Shown here: piece by piece, positions 21,001-31,273 of the stretch
Layout of the letters: each line of letters begins with the position of its first letter
Numbering within the stretch: position 1 is the stretch's first letter
Origin: Reticulitermes lucifugus
Taxonomy: Eukaryota > Arthropoda > Insecta > Blattodea > Rhinotermitidae
DNA length: 46,406 nucleotides
Reading direction: 5' to 3'
Assembly: GCA_026260175.1 (NCBI GenBank)
Contig: JAKCWW010000324.1
Span: 25,314-71,719, forward strand
Translations under genes and position numbers: made by a program
Notes under the pieces: generated by a model
Seen by the model: only the letters and a program-made list of their open reading frames with translations
Databases searched by the model: none
Told to the model about the DNA's origin: nothing

Positions 21001-24000
21001 AAAATTAATATTAAGCAACCAGGTTAAGATGGTGCATATTGGATTGAGCTAGTTGAGAATGGTTATGCCAATGCTGATGAACCTTTGGATTTCTTTATAC
21101 CATAACATCCCTCTCATGTAGCTAATGGAAAAGTTTGGAACATAATTTTGTTACTGTCATTGCAGAAGTGGAGGACCTGCCACCTCCAGTGCAGGAACAG
21201 TTATTTGAAGAGCTGTTGGACAAGGATGCTCAGCAACAATTGGAATCAGAACCGCCAGTGCTAAACTGGTCATTGGAGGTGACTGTACGACTTGGCTCCA
21301 GACTGTATGCCCTGTGGAATCGTTCAGCTGGTGACTGTCTGCTGGACTCTGCCATGCAAGCAACTTGGGGGGTGTTTGACCGTGACAATACGTTGAGAAG
21401 GGCCCTTGCTGAAAGTTTGCATCAGGGTGGACATGTGTAAGTTGTGTATTTACCAAGTTATCACTTTACAAAATTAACATTACTGCTAGGGCAGAGCTTG
21501 TAAAATCTTCCTTATAAAATATGTTTTCTTCATACAACAAAGTAAATGTTCTGAAGCTCTCTAATGAAAACTTTCTTATAACAACAGGAATCCTGAGGGC
21601 TGGGAGGTTAAAAAAGCTTATCACTGTATAAAGAACTCTACACAGTGAAGTTACAGTAGTCAACATATCATGATATGTGAACAACCATGCCTGGCACCAT
21701 TGCCAATAATGTCACAGAATTTGTACGTACTCTTTCATGGAAATGTGAATTTTCCTTTAAAATGACTAAACTTCACCGAAGTTCTCGGGTGATATTAAAA
21801 TGAAGCTGAATTGTCAATATTGCACTTGATGTACATCTAGAAGCAACTAGAACTCTACTTTGTACCCAAAACAGAAAGGGATATTATATGCAAAATTAGT
21901 GAATGGTCGGTTGAAGTCAATGTGAAATTGAAAATGATAATACAGGAGACATATTTATTACAGGCTACCAAATTTCAGAGGGTGTAATTCCTTACCAGAA
22001 ATTAAATACAGATGTACCTTAAAATTAAAGTATTTAGACAAAGGAGTAAAGTGTAGAGGCTTGGTATAATAAGCAACAATTCTATCTTTGATTGAATATA
22101 GTATGATCATAAGCACACCTTGTGTGAAATATTGCTTGTCAGTTAGCAATTATATACATGGCGGTGATATGTAAGTTTGAGATTATATCCATCAAGTTTA
22201 ACATGTAAGATTTTGTACTTAATGAGTTCTTCACAATAAATTGTAAGATCAATAACCGTACTAATAAATGTGTAGTATTAGAAATGTAATAGGAAAGTAG
22301 GCTTCATTATTTCTGCTTGCAGCTCCTTATTGTTATTATTAAACTTAACAAAAAAAGTATTTATAATTAATACTATCATGATTGATAATAGATGGTTTTG
22401 GCACAGGTGGTAAGTTTGTATATTTGACTTTCTGCTGCAGGCAATGTTTTAAGTAAATGTGTTGTTAGCACAGCATTTTTATTCTGAGGTTGTGGATGGA
22501 TAAACAGCATCCAGATACAAAAGCTGTTCAGTAAGTTCCCATAGTGCTTGTACACTCTCCCTTTAATGTTGTGATGGTCACATGATCATTGGGCTTGATT
22601 AGTAGACTGGGTCCTGTTGCTGTTTTCCATTCAGTCCTGTCACATTTTGTTGTTGGGTAAAGACAGTTACTTGATTTTAAGAAAGTGTGCATTGGCAATT
22701 TTTAAAAATACAGTAGAACCCTGTTAAGAAGTCTTTCAAGGGACCAAAGGAGTAGGGACTCCTTAAGCGGGAAGACTTATTAAGAGGGAAGCTTATTAAA
22801 AGCAATAGGATTTNNNNNNNNNAAAAATCAGACTTCTTACAGGGGAAAACTTCTTATGCGGGGACTTCTTATCCGGGTTCTACTGTATTGGTAGGTCTGA
22901 CAGTGACTTGAGAATTCCACGTAACTGTTTTATGGCATGTGTGGGAGGCAGTGCAAAAGAAATTACCAGATCTTTGTCAGGAACGTGGGCCGGGATAGCG
23001 TAGTTGGTATAGCAACTCGCTACAGGCTGGACGGTCACGGGGATCGAATCCCGGTGGGGGCGAGATTTTCCGCACCCGTTCAGACCAGCCGTGGGGCCCA
23101 CCCAGCCTCCTATACAATGGGTACCAGGTCTCTTTCCCAAAGGTGTAAAGCGGCCGGGGCGTGGAGTTGACCACCCACCCTCATCTAGTGCCAGGGTTAA
23201 AGAAAGAGTAGGGCTATACCTCTACTCCCCCTCTGTGCCTTCGTGGCCTGTTCTAGGGAGAACTTTACCTTTTACCTTGGCAGGAACACATCAGGTTGCT
23301 TCACCATGACAACACTCCTATGCACACAGTGCTCTGTTTCCAGAAGTTTCTCACAAAAAATTAAACTTCTGGGGGTTCCACAGCTGCCCTACAGCTCTGA
23401 TCTTTATGTAGCAGACTTTTCCTGTTTGAAAGAATGTTTAAAACGATGAGTTGTATCAGTAGAGGAAACACAAGAAAAGGTGCTAGAGCAGCTAACCTTG
23501 ATTTCTTCAGAACCATGTAAGGAACACTGGGAAAAATGGAAACATAATTGGAATTGTTGTTAATGCAGAAGGGACTATTTTGAAAGGAATAATGTTTAAT
23601 AAAGTTTATCTAGTACATATTGTGTTTTATTTAATTACTCCGAGAACTCCCTGAACAAGCTGCATATAATAACTACTTTTCTGTGTAGAATGGTCCGTGA
23701 GTTGCAATGTGTTGACACAGTGTTGCTACTTACAGGTTTTATCCTCGCTGGAAAGAATATGAGGCAAGTCAAGCCCAGTTGCTTGAATTCAGTCTTGAGG
23801 AGGGACAGTGGGAAGAGGACTGGGCTGGCCTTCTTTCTCTTGCCAGTCAGCCAGGGTCCAGTCTTGAACAGCTCCACGTATTTGCCCTTGCACACATCCT
23901 CCGTCGACCCATTATAGTTTATGGGGTGAAGTATGTGAAGAGTTTCCGTGGAGAGGCTATAGGCTATGCCAGATTTGAAGGTATCCAAAATAATTTAACT

Positions 24001-27000
24001 AATGGGTATGGAAATGTGGACTCCTCACATTGTGTACCTTATAACAGTGAACATGGTGCCCACATAACATTTATTTGGCTCTAAGAATGCTTTCAGTTGT
24101 AAAACCCACTGACTACTGCTTTTAGCAGTGTCCTTCTTGAGAAGCTAGTAGTTGCTCACCTAATTAAGAAATACCATGCCTTCTTGGAGCTTGATTTTTC
24201 ATTACTGTGTTTTTGAGAATTTTCCACTGGGCCGTACCCTGAGCTACATGAATGGAGTCACAATCCTCAAACTCAGTTTATTTAATTTCTGTTTTAATAT
24301 TATCCTCCAGTAAATGCCTAGGGCTGCCAAATGGTCTCCTGCCTTCAGGTGTTGTGTCTAAATCTTGTCCTACATTTCTAATCCTGCTACATATCCCCTT
24401 ATCTCATCTTCTTTGATTTGATCATCCTAAGAATGTAGTGGTTCCCAGCTAAGAAGGTCATGTTTAAAATGATTTCCCATCCAAAATGGTACAGTGATTT
24501 GGTCTGAGAATATCCCCAAGGGACAGTGCTTTTTTTTTAATGTTCCCACCTAGTAAGATTACCTGCTTAAGATGCATATTTTTTCGGTTAAGTGTCCAAA
24601 TTTATCTGATATGAATGCATTAAATAAGTCACTGAATGCTGTTGTTACTGAACATCGTACATTAGAGTGCTTCTGAGCTTGCCGAGTGAATGTAGCCACC
24701 TTTCGTGTGTGTTATTTTTACATCTGAGATCCTTTGCAACATAGTTTTCATGCTTTTCCATTTCCTTTTAATGTACACCCAGCATTGCTGGTAAAAACAC
24801 ATTATTTTCAAAGTTATGTTCATGCTAATAATATTATATGAATGCAGGTGTCCTAGAAGTTGCTTTACCGTGATTATACTTGTGTTCCAAGGAAACACTG
24901 CTTGGTGCTTTGTTTAGTAACCAGCCAAAACTGACAAATACAATTGACAATAGAAACAACCTAGTGAAACCAGAGTGTTGCCAGCTCTTGAAAATAAAAA
25001 AGCTGATTGAAAGTGAAAATAATTACAGTTAACGACTTCACTGTCTTGATAAGGTGACTTTTTAGGACGCTGTATTATATTGGTGCTGCTTAGTGACATA
25101 AAGCTATGCAGCTTAGCATGATGAAGTAGTAAGTTCAGAGGTGTGAGCTGATGTGAAGACTAAGTTGCATGTAGCAGTATTATTCGGTAAGTAGGTAGAA
25201 GCTAATGACAGTTTTATCCCATGTGCTGAGCAAGCAACTGAAGGGATATTCTGGACTTAATAATATACAGTTGTCAGAACACATTAGACTTTGTTAGTAG
25301 GTATTCTAGTATAGATTTGCATACAAAATTAATAGGCACTAGTTTAATAAATGCAGTTGTTCCTATATAAGGGACATAAGTATATATAATACATTGACTT
25401 TTGCAGGTGTATATTTGCCATTACTCTGGGAACAAAGTTTCTGTGTACGATCACCCCTGGCATTGGGTTACACCCGAGGTCATTTCTCTGCTCTGGTTTC
25501 TATGGAGCCCTACAGTAGGTTGGAGGGGGGCAGTGCAGGAGGAGCAAACAATTTGGGTCCAGATGAGCTTCAGGTTACATTCTTGCCATTGATGGACCGT
25601 GACCGCAAACTTCTGCCTGTACACTTCCTTACACAAGCTGAGGTCAGTAGTGAATTACACTGTAACTTAATCTTTGTAGTACTATATTTCCTGTAGTGTT
25701 CACTCTTTGCAGCTACATCGTGTAGGCTTCTGCCCCAATCATACTTCTTGGATACCATTTTTTTTTTTTTTTTTGTAAATTTTCCTGTAATTGTTATGAT
25801 ATTTTGGTTTTATGGGATAAATATCAACATAACATCATTGTACTACATTTATTGATTATACTGCAAATTTTAATAACTGGTGGGAGAATGTTAGGGGTTC
25901 GATGTCACAAGTTATTGTAAAAATGTGATGTAGTTAGAATACCTCTACACACATTCATAACATAGTACTGTATTTACTCAAATGCAAGACGAGGTTTTTC
26001 CCTTAAATTTAGTTCTTAAATAAGTGAGGTTGTCTTAAATTCATATATGAAGCACCGAACTGGACCATGCCAAACCGGATCACTCTGAACTGGACCATGT
26101 GGAGCCAAACCAAGGCCTGTATCATCAAATCGTCATGTGTAGACAAAAGAGAGAACAGAACATGACTAAAGGTAACTAACACAATCATGTCTTTTTGGAT
26201 TATGTCCACCGACAAAAGAAGCATGATGTTTGTGAAGTCAGCTCTGTTTCTGTCTTCAGGCAAAGAAGTGCCTACTATGTCAGTCTTTACAGAATAAACA
26301 CAACACTATTTCATGCTCTTTTTTATTAGCCTACAACATGTTTTGGCCATGTACGCTGGCCATCATCATTAGAAAGTCATAAAATTGTAAAGAGAAAAGT
26401 ATATGTTGAGGTGGAGGTGGGTTTCTACCTGATGATGACCAGCGCACCTGGCCGAAACATGTTTTAGGATAATAAAATAGAGCATGAAATGTTCTTGTGT
26501 TTATTCTGTAAAGACTGAAATAGGTATTGCAGTGTCAAAATAATAAATGAGGGTTTGTAAAAATTCTTTATATGTAGTATCAATGCCATGCTGTTGATAA
26601 ACATTTTCCCAGTTCTCCCCAGAGAGTAGGTAATTTAAATATTTAATATTCTCGTCAGTATTTACCCGAATGTATTTGTATATTGCTTTGTTTTGTTTGA
26701 AATTCTTTCCTGGAAGTGAATCATGATCTATTTGAAGTATTTGTCCAAATTAGTCTGACAGAGTTGTTTCAAGAACTTCTGTTTTAAAGGTCCGTAACTC
26801 TGGGTTTAAAATTATTTGATCGATAGCAGAGTTTGTCTTTTTGTATGTCCTAGTAGGTACATTTATCACTGTTTGTAAACCGAACATATTAAGTAAAACT
26901 TCTGGTTTTTCCTTATTTCTATCATTTCTTATGAAATTGATGTTTAGGTCTCCCTATTATTATAATTTGGTCTTTCATTTTATCTATACAGTCTAAAATT

Positions 27001-29427
27001 ATCTCTATAAACTATCAAGCATAATTTGGATATTGCTTTTAGGGTTCCTATATATATATATATATGCAAACAATAATTATTTTGAAGTGTACAAGCTTGA
27101 CAATACTAACTGAAATGTTCATCGAGATTTAAGTGCTCAAAATTTGTTATAGGTTTAGCTAAAATATTGGATCTTACATATATACATGAACCTCCATTTC
27201 TCTTGTTTTGCCTACAATATTTGCTAACTAGTGAGAAATTTGGTAAATTATAGCAACTTATTTCGTCATCAATTAGCCAATGTTCTGTAAAACCAAGTAC
27301 ATCAATATTGAGAAAATTTGTATTTAGAAGTATTTCGAGGTTGACCTTTTTATTCCTTAAACTTCGAACGTTTTGGTGAAGAATTTTTAAAGAATTTTTA
27401 TTTGAACATATATCATCTCTAAGGTACTGTTTTTTTGTATTACTATTCAGATGGTCCATTTCTGTTTCTATCTTGAGGCACTGTACTTCACCTCGAAGAT
27501 GTTGCAATGTTGTAGCACTACACTTATGTCCCGTGTCATTTTCTATTTTAGAACACTGCACTTCACCGGTCTGCGTAATATTTTTGCCTTGATGTGTGAT
27601 GTCTGTTTCTATTTTGGGACTCTGTAATTCGCTTGTTTGCATGGTATTTTTACACAAACCTGGACAAATGTTTTTCTCTACCACTTCCACCGCTTTGACT
27701 GTACGTTTCCCGGAAGGCAGGAATGAATGACTGTACGGAGAAGATTCCCAAATTTTTTAGCTCCCCTCCTAATCAGGTGTATCCCATCTCTGACTATGTC
27801 AAATTTCCCAATCCAGCAATTGCCATCAACCATGAGGCAATCACATACAGAACATAACCAGTCCAGGTCCTTGTTAATTCTTCATATAAAACGTTCACTT
27901 ACATTTCTCCGGTGCAGGATTCCACTGATTACAATTTTCATTTTAGGAACCTGTTTTCTTATACAGTCTACTAGGTCCATGGTATCCCCCATAATTTCGG
28001 TGTCTGATATTCCATGTCTAATGTTGGTGCCCCCATGTATCACAATTACATCTGGACATACCCTTTTCCAATCACTCTTCTCTACTTGGTGTTGTAGCTC
28101 TTCTATTCTAATTCCTGGATAGCAGCGAACATCATAGCCCTTCCTTTTACACTCCTCCCCAGCAAATTTTAATAGAGAGTCACCCAGTACAACCACTTTC
28201 GAAGTTGCTCTGCCGCACACCTGTGATTCACTTTTTTTGCTGTTTCCTTTGACTCGGTTGAGGTTATGTCTTGTAGACGATTGTATTTATTTGCAGAGAA
28301 AAAGGGTTCATTTTGAACTTGTCTAGAATGATGTAGAGGCTCTTATGGTAAAACTGTTTCACCTTGGCAGTACTGTTTACGGTTTTATAACCTGAATTAA
28401 TTCATTTTCACTGCTTGCCAGGCGATTACTGTCCTTTTTTGATTTCTCATTTAGTTTATTTTTGAGTTCCTCATTTTCACTTGTTAATTTTTTTATCTCA
28501 CCTAAGGCATTCTTTAGATCTTTGTTCAGCAGCTCTATGATCATCTGCAGTGATGCTATCGTTTCAGTCTCGTGTTTTGGAACTGTTTTCTGAGGTCGTG
28601 AATCAGCACTTTTGTATATTTCATTTTGCAAGACTGTATCATCACCAATGCGGCTGTCTTCACTCACACTATTTCTACCATCACTACTTGTTGACGCAAC
28701 ACCATTCATAACTCCATCCACACCTAATTTCTCTAATATATCATTAAGTAACTGGTTCTTATTACATTTTGTGTCTGTAGCTGGCGCCATCTTGTAATAT
28801 ATCCTATCTGATTTGAAATGTTTCAGCTGGGAAGGGAAGAGAATATTCTTCGGCAGTGGCTGGATGTTTGTGTTACTGAAGGAGGCATCTTGGTAGCACA
28901 ACAGAGACTTCACAAACGTCCACTCCTTGTTGCGCAAATGGTCGAGGAGTGGTTGAACCACTATCGTAGGCTTGCGTGAGTTGACTCAATAATAGGAAAT
29001 TCATTTCATGAAACATTGTCAGTTCATAATAAAATAGAACTGAATCTGCTGTCTGTTATGTTATCTTAATTCTTCCATTTGGTTGGTCACTTTACATTGT
29101 TCGTATTTCTTTTTCATTTCTCTGATGTTTTCTGTGAAGGTCTTACTCTTGAAGTCAAAGTGGCTGCATGAATACAAACACTCATCCCTTGAAAGTATTC
29201 AGACTTACAGTCAGCAGCACAAGTTGCTTGGTAATGTCACTGTTTTCAAGGAGAAAGTGACAAAGGTCATGATGCACACAGCCTCATAATATATTCCATA
29301 AGTATGCTGTCTGAGTTGTAACATACTTTTGTTTGTGCTTTGTAGGCAAATGACAAGTGCCCCATTCACCCGCCCACCACCAGTCCAGGACTATTCCAGT
29401 GATGGAGGAGACACAGATGATGAATAG
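17272..29427 (+). CDS. trbd: Trabid / ZRANB1 orthologue, OTU-family deubiquitinase (complete coding region, 8 exons)
   Basis: Coding exons 17272-18044, 18609-18911, 19634-19833, 21166-21436, 23736-23980, 25407-25642, 28827-28975 and 29346-29427 total 2259 nt, 752 residues plus stop (human ZRANB1 about 708). Trabid cleaves K29-, K33- and K63-linked ubiquitin chains and acts in Wnt and immune signalling. Domains: NZF1 (residues 10-30, Cys12/15/26/29), NZF2 (79-99, Cys81/84/95/98), NZF3 (175-195, Cys177/180/191/194), low-complexity linkers, AnkUBD (about 285-400), OTU (about 465-640) with catalytic Cys483 in NRSAGDCLLDS and His623 in GYTRGHFSAL. The 140-residue spacing fits human Cys443/His585. 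The tail is acidic (SSDGGDTDDE). All seven introns are GT-AG and every phase agrees. Oddities: NZF2 has Cys where human has Trp (TYLNCP), and exon 2 has a tandem acceptor. Candidate AATAAA at 29658. Confidence 0.97.
18045..18608 (+). other. trbd intron 1
   Basis: GTATGA to TTTACAG (or to 18611 with the tandem acceptor). No repeat recognised; short open frames are not conserved. Confidence 0.7.
18606..18611 (+). promoter_or_regulatory. trbd: Tandem NAGNAG splice acceptor (CAGCAG)
   Basis: Two consecutive CAG trinucleotides at the end of intron 1. Either AG keeps the frame: the first gives Ser-Arg-Pro, the second Arg-Pro. Confidence 0.7.
18609..18911 (+). CDS. trbd: trbd coding exon 2: linker and start of AnkUBD
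   Basis: 303 nt encoding a Ser/Arg/Pro-rich linker, then the ankyrin-type ubiquitin-binding domain (KQIRQRMREADWNWLNACLG, EAYLSSGGDPARQLT, LLNRPSAFDSGHTLVHLAIR). The acceptor is tandem CAGCAG: using the second AG (exon from 18612) removes one Ser. Donor GTAAGA. Confidence 0.96.
18912..19633 (+). other. trbd intron 2
   Basis: GTAAGA to CTCTTTAG. CpG-poor and without recognised repeats. Confidence 0.7.
19634..19833 (+). CDS. trbd: trbd coding exon 3: AnkUBD
   Basis: 200 nt, acceptor gctctttag, donor GTTGGT. Completes Arg359 and encodes FHREDMLATLLSQ through RQRKGSFPCHFVTELTTFA and LPA, aligned to human FQRQDMLAILL...TFTLPA. Reading on past the donor gives a short unrelated tail and a stop. 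Confidence 0.96.
19834..21165 (+). other. trbd intron 3
   Basis: GTTGGT to CATTGCAG. It holds one LINE remnant (20695-20830); the rest has no recognised element. Confidence 0.7.
20695..20830 (+). mobile_element. Degenerate fragment of the second LINE type
   Basis: TFKIFETTVLPIVL followed by a decayed stretch parallels [15 protein letters not shown] and the downstream VFENRV region of the 10741-11166 copy. Confidence 0.55.
21166..21436 (+). CDS. trbd: trbd coding exon 4: OTU domain with catalytic cysteine
   Basis: 271 nt, acceptor cattgcag, donor GTAAGT. Encodes EVEDLPPPVQEQLFEELLDK, INW-like VLNWSLEVTVRLGSRLYALW and NRSAGDCLLDSAMQATWG, with Cys483 the nucleophile. It ends in phase 2 within GGH-V. 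Human has Trp after this His; here the codon becomes Val. Confidence 0.97.
22711..22885. mobile_element. Pogo/Tigger-type MITE with TA target duplication
   Basis: Ends CAGTAGAACCCTGTTAAGAA and, in complement, CAGTAGAACCCGGATAAGAA, flanked by TA on both sides (22709-22710, 22886-22887). A gap of nine N lies inside at 22814-22822. Confidence 0.85.
22905..23610 (+). mobile_element. Mariner-like transposase C-terminal remnant, interrupted by a SINE
   Basis: 22912-22984 encodes EFHVTVLWHVWEAVQKKLPD and LCQE. After the SINE, 23285 onward encodes IRLLHHDNTPMHTVLCFQKF, the mariner HHDNAP-type motif with its catalytic Asp. Then come PQLPYSSDLYVADFSCLKE (usual PYSPDLAPCDFFLFPxLK) and the YFE block near 23575, with stops and frameshifts. 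Confidence 0.8.
22985..23280 (+). mobile_element. SINE family B, near full-length, CpG-rich, with target duplication
   Basis: tRNA-like head: atagcgtagttggtatagca (A box) and GGGGATCGAATCCCGG (B box), then cccacccagcctcctata, caatgggtaccaggtctc and ctggttctagggag-type tail. It is flanked by CAGGAAC at 22978-22984 and 23281-23287. It keeps many CpGs in a CpG-poor region, suggesting a recent insertion. Confidence 0.88.
23736..23980 (+). CDS. trbd: trbd coding exon 5: OTU domain
   Basis: 245 nt, acceptor acttacag, donor GTATCC. Encodes FYPRWKEYEASQAQ, LEEGQWEEDWAGLLSLASQP, LAHILRRPIIVYGVKYVKSF and GYARFE, near-identical to vertebrate Trabid. The insertion of a mariner and SINE in the preceding intron does not touch the acceptor. 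Confidence 0.97.
23981..25406 (+). other. trbd intron 5
   Basis: GTATCC to CTTTTGCAG. AT-rich and CpG-poor, with no recognised repeat. Confidence 0.7.
25407..25642 (+). CDS. trbd: trbd coding exon 6: OTU domain with catalytic histidine
   Basis: 236 nt, acceptor acttttgcag, donor GTCAGT. Encodes GVYLPLLWEQSFCVRSPLAL then GYTRGHFSALVSMEPYSR with His623, and ends QLTFLPLMDRD-like sequence through FLTQAE. It ends on a complete Glu codon (phase 0). Confidence 0.97.
26271..26525. mobile_element. Fold-back element (arms about 95 bp)
   Basis: Left arm cagtctttacagaataaaca ... acatgttttggccatgtacg is mirrored by the right arm (caccagcgcacctgg-type, then gaaacatgtt, agcatgaaat, tttattctgtaaagactg), with a loop of about 60 bp. 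It abuts the 3' end of the retroelement fragment. Confidence 0.8.
26540..27690 (-). pseudogene. Retroelement ORF2, endonuclease/exonuclease/phosphatase domain
   Basis: Starts by overlapping the previous frame near 27690. A repeated motif of about 35 residues (VQCSKIEND / VQCLKIETE / LQSPKIETD) precedes the endonuclease. Motifs HQNVRSLRN, TEHWL and SAIDQI are typical. A frameshift near 27100 and further damage follow, and the frame can be traced to about 26540 (GENWENVYQQHG). Confidence 0.7.
27680..28260 (-). pseudogene. Retroelement ORF1, SGNH/GDSL hydrolase-like part
   Basis: Contains block I (VLGDSLLKFAG, Ser in GDSL), a block III-like GGTN and block V (DGIHL, Asp and His), with one in-frame TGA near 27880. 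All of the SGNH catalytic positions are still present, which suggests a fairly young or once-selected copy. The catalytic reading is by motif only. Confidence 0.65.
28377..28790 (-). pseudogene. Retroelement ORF1, N-terminal coiled-coil part
   Basis: 137 codons from ATG at 28790: MAPATDTKCNKNQLLNDILE, a Ser-rich stretch, then a heptad-like coiled coil near residues 85-125 and a stop. The frame stays open upstream to 28961 only because it runs antisense through trbd exon 7. Coiled coils are usual in LINE ORF1 proteins, where they drive trimer formation. Confidence 0.6.
28827..28975 (+). CDS. trbd: trbd coding exon 7
   Basis: 149 nt, acceptor aatgtttcag, donor GTGAGT. Encodes LGREENILRQWLDVCVTEGG, ILVAQQRLHKRPLLVAQMVE and EWLNHYRRL, aligned to human LGNEEQQEKLLREWLDCCVT...MVEKWLDRYRQI. 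The exon starts 36 bp after the antisense start codon of a retroelement ORF in the preceding intron. Confidence 0.95.
28976..29345 (+). other. trbd intron 7
   Basis: GTGAGT to CTTTGTAG, 370 bp, no recognised element. Confidence 0.7.
29346..29427 (+). CDS. trbd: trbd coding exon 8: C-terminus and stop
   Basis: 82 nt, acceptor gctttgtag. Encodes QMTSAPFTRPPPVQDYSSDG then GDTDDE and TAG at 29425-29427. The acidic tail parallels the human DGEEDEDDEDE ending. The phase matches exon 7, completing an Ala codon. Confidence 0.92.
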
Positions 29428-30854
29428 CAAATCCTTGTGTCTTTCTTGACAGCTGTGAACACACAAGATAAATCCAAGTAAGTGTGCAAGAATCAAAAGA
29501 AGATGTATGTGAGAAGAAAATTGGGAAGTTGAACAGCAAATAATTTTATTTTACATGTAAATCAAACCTTCCATTGCATTTAGCTATGGAGTCCTCATAT
29601 TTCAGTGGAAAATAGAACATTCACAAAATCATTGCTTTCCTTGTAATTATGAAAGTTAATAAACCTTTTCTCATTTTTCTATCTATATTTGAATGGAGTA
29701 GTGCTGTCACTGGATATGAAACAGCAATGTGATACATTCTAGAATCAGAGTGTAAACTGTGTTTAGGTAAGGCTATGAGAGTTTTGTTTTAATTTTTCGT
29801 ATGTTTCCTCTTTCTGATAAATTATGAAGGGAATTTGATTTGATGGCACTGAGGCATTGTCAGCTGGTCAGTTGCATGTAACCTACTATATGTTCCATTC
29901 TACTCAGCATAATAATTTCTCAAAGGCATACATTTTTAACTGGTTGCTCTTTGCATCATTATGCATGCCACCCCATATAGTACCTTATTAGTCAGTACCT
30001 AACATTCTTTTAGTATTCTTTGTGCATGAAATCACATATAAAATAATCATGAACTAAGCCAAAGAGTTTAAGTTTTTTTTTTTTTACCCGAATGATTAGT
30101 AAGGTTATAGAATGAAGTTACTATGTGGCAAAATATGATGAGTGAAATATAATTGTGTATTCAATCATGTTTACCATCAACCCAGAAGCTGTGTGTAAAA
30201 ATTCAAAATTAAGATGTGGTAGCATTCAGCATCTATTAAAGTGACTGATGGTGGTGATAAACATTGCTTCCCCAGTTTTCATCACAAAGAGGGAGGTACA
30301 GTTACATTGTTGTATCTAAGTCTCTTAAGACTTTAAATGTACTAGTTACTTGTGGAATGGCTACTGTATTCTTTTATGGTGTATCGGCGATTGTAGTAAT
30401 ATGCCAGCATGTGTAATCATCTCTAGAGTTCCATGTGTATTCCTCATGATGCTGAAGTTTTGCATACCACCGTAAAAACCTTATTAATTCCTAAATTATA
30501 TTTTCAGTTCCATCACCTTGTACTTTATTGTGTGTTTTCCATGATAATTTTTCCAGTTGGCAATGTGTTTTATTTGCAAACTGCAGGAGCCATCACAAGA
30601 AAATATTTCAGAGGATGCTTCATAAATTATTTTGATGTGTGAAATATTGATCATGTTAGTGAAATTTAAAATTCCAGTTTATTCTGTGACACTCAGTGTT
30701 TGTTATACAGAATGATTTCATGATTCTGAGAGAATAATACTTGTTTTAATATAAAATTATTATGATCTTTACATACAAACACATTGACAGAATTTTAGTA
30801 TCACTTACCACTGAAGTAATTATGTTCAATAGTTTTTCTCCAGTGTTCATATAC
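29428..30854. other. trbd 3' untranslated region and downstream flank
   Basis: AT-rich, almost without CpG, with no open frame of note. The transcript end is uncertain. Confidence 0.5.
29658..29663 (+). terminator. Candidate trbd polyadenylation signal AATAAA
   Basis: First AATAAA after the trbd stop, about 230 bp downstream, followed by T-rich sequence. Further AATAAA-like motifs occur later and the CpG-poor domain continues, so longer 3' ends are possible. Confidence 0.35.
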
Positions 30855-30950
30855 ACATTTAGGAAAGAATATATATTACTAAATCAGAATTGTTTAAGTG
30901 TCAACATTTAGGAAAGAATATATTACTAAATCAGAATTGTTTAACTGTCA
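30855..30950. repeat. Tandem duplication, about 48 bp x 2
   Basis: acatttaggaaagaatatat and aaatcagaattgtttaa occur twice in a row; the copies differ by a 2-bp indel and one base. Confidence 0.9.
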
Positions 30951-31273
30951 GTTCTGAGAAAGAGAGTAGTCAATTACCCTTATCAACTGCCTGAGTTGGC
31001 ATATAATTGGAACTGTACATAGATTCAAGGTCTTCTGAAGGTTTGGAGCCAAGTGTGAAAACGTTTTCCCTTAAAAAAAATTTTTTTTTTTAATATTCCT
31101 TCAAAGGACATTACTGAATGTATAATGAACACCCTTATTGTACATTTAACAATATAATTGATTTCCAGAAGTGCAGGAATTGTTAGTTGGGTTGCCAACA
31201 TATTTTGAGTTGGAAAAAAGTAAATGAATGTTATACTTAGTGTTATGGGATTACTGGTGTCAGTTTATAATAT

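Larger units (their letters stand above)
21437..23735 (+). other. trbd intron 4
   Basis: GTAAGT to ACTTACAG. It carries a pogo-type MITE, a mariner remnant and a SINE between 22.7 and 23.6 kb. 21437-22700 holds nothing I recognise. Confidence 0.7.
26526..28790 (-). mobile_element. Non-LTR retroelement fragment: coiled coil, SGNH hydrolase-like domain and AP endonuclease, no RT
   Basis: Reading on the minus strand: an ORF1-like region from 28790 (coiled coil LLNKDLKNALGEIKKLTSEN), a linker with NKYNRLQ, an SGNH/GDSL hydrolase-like segment (VVVLGDSLLK, VIVIHGGTNIRHG, RDGIHLIRRG), then an ORF2-like start overlapping its end, and an apurinic endonuclease domain (LKILHQNVRSLRN, FTEHWL, GGSCIYVRSN, later GDLNINFI, NVPTRTYKKTNSAIDQI). 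CR1-type ORF1 proteins are known to carry esterase domains. No reverse transcriptase follows; a fold-back element takes over at 26525. Frameshifts and at least one in-frame stop make it nonfunctional. Confidence 0.8.
25643..28826 (+). other. trbd intron 6
   Basis: GTCAGT to GTTTCAG, 3184 bp. More than half is an antisense non-LTR retroelement plus a fold-back element. 25643-26270 contains no recognised element. Confidence 0.75.

Noticed and set aside
22987-23062. tRNA-like cloverleaf sequence with A and B boxes
   Set aside because: It is the head of a SINE: it continues into a conserved non-tRNA body, has relatives at 7806-8055 and 8157-8410, and is flanked by a target duplication. The same applies to the heads at 8704, 35099 and 16224.
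28377-28961. 194-codon minus-strand frame treated as one protein
   Set aside because: Its first 57 codons run antisense through trbd exon 7 or its flank; the plausible start is the ATG at 28790.
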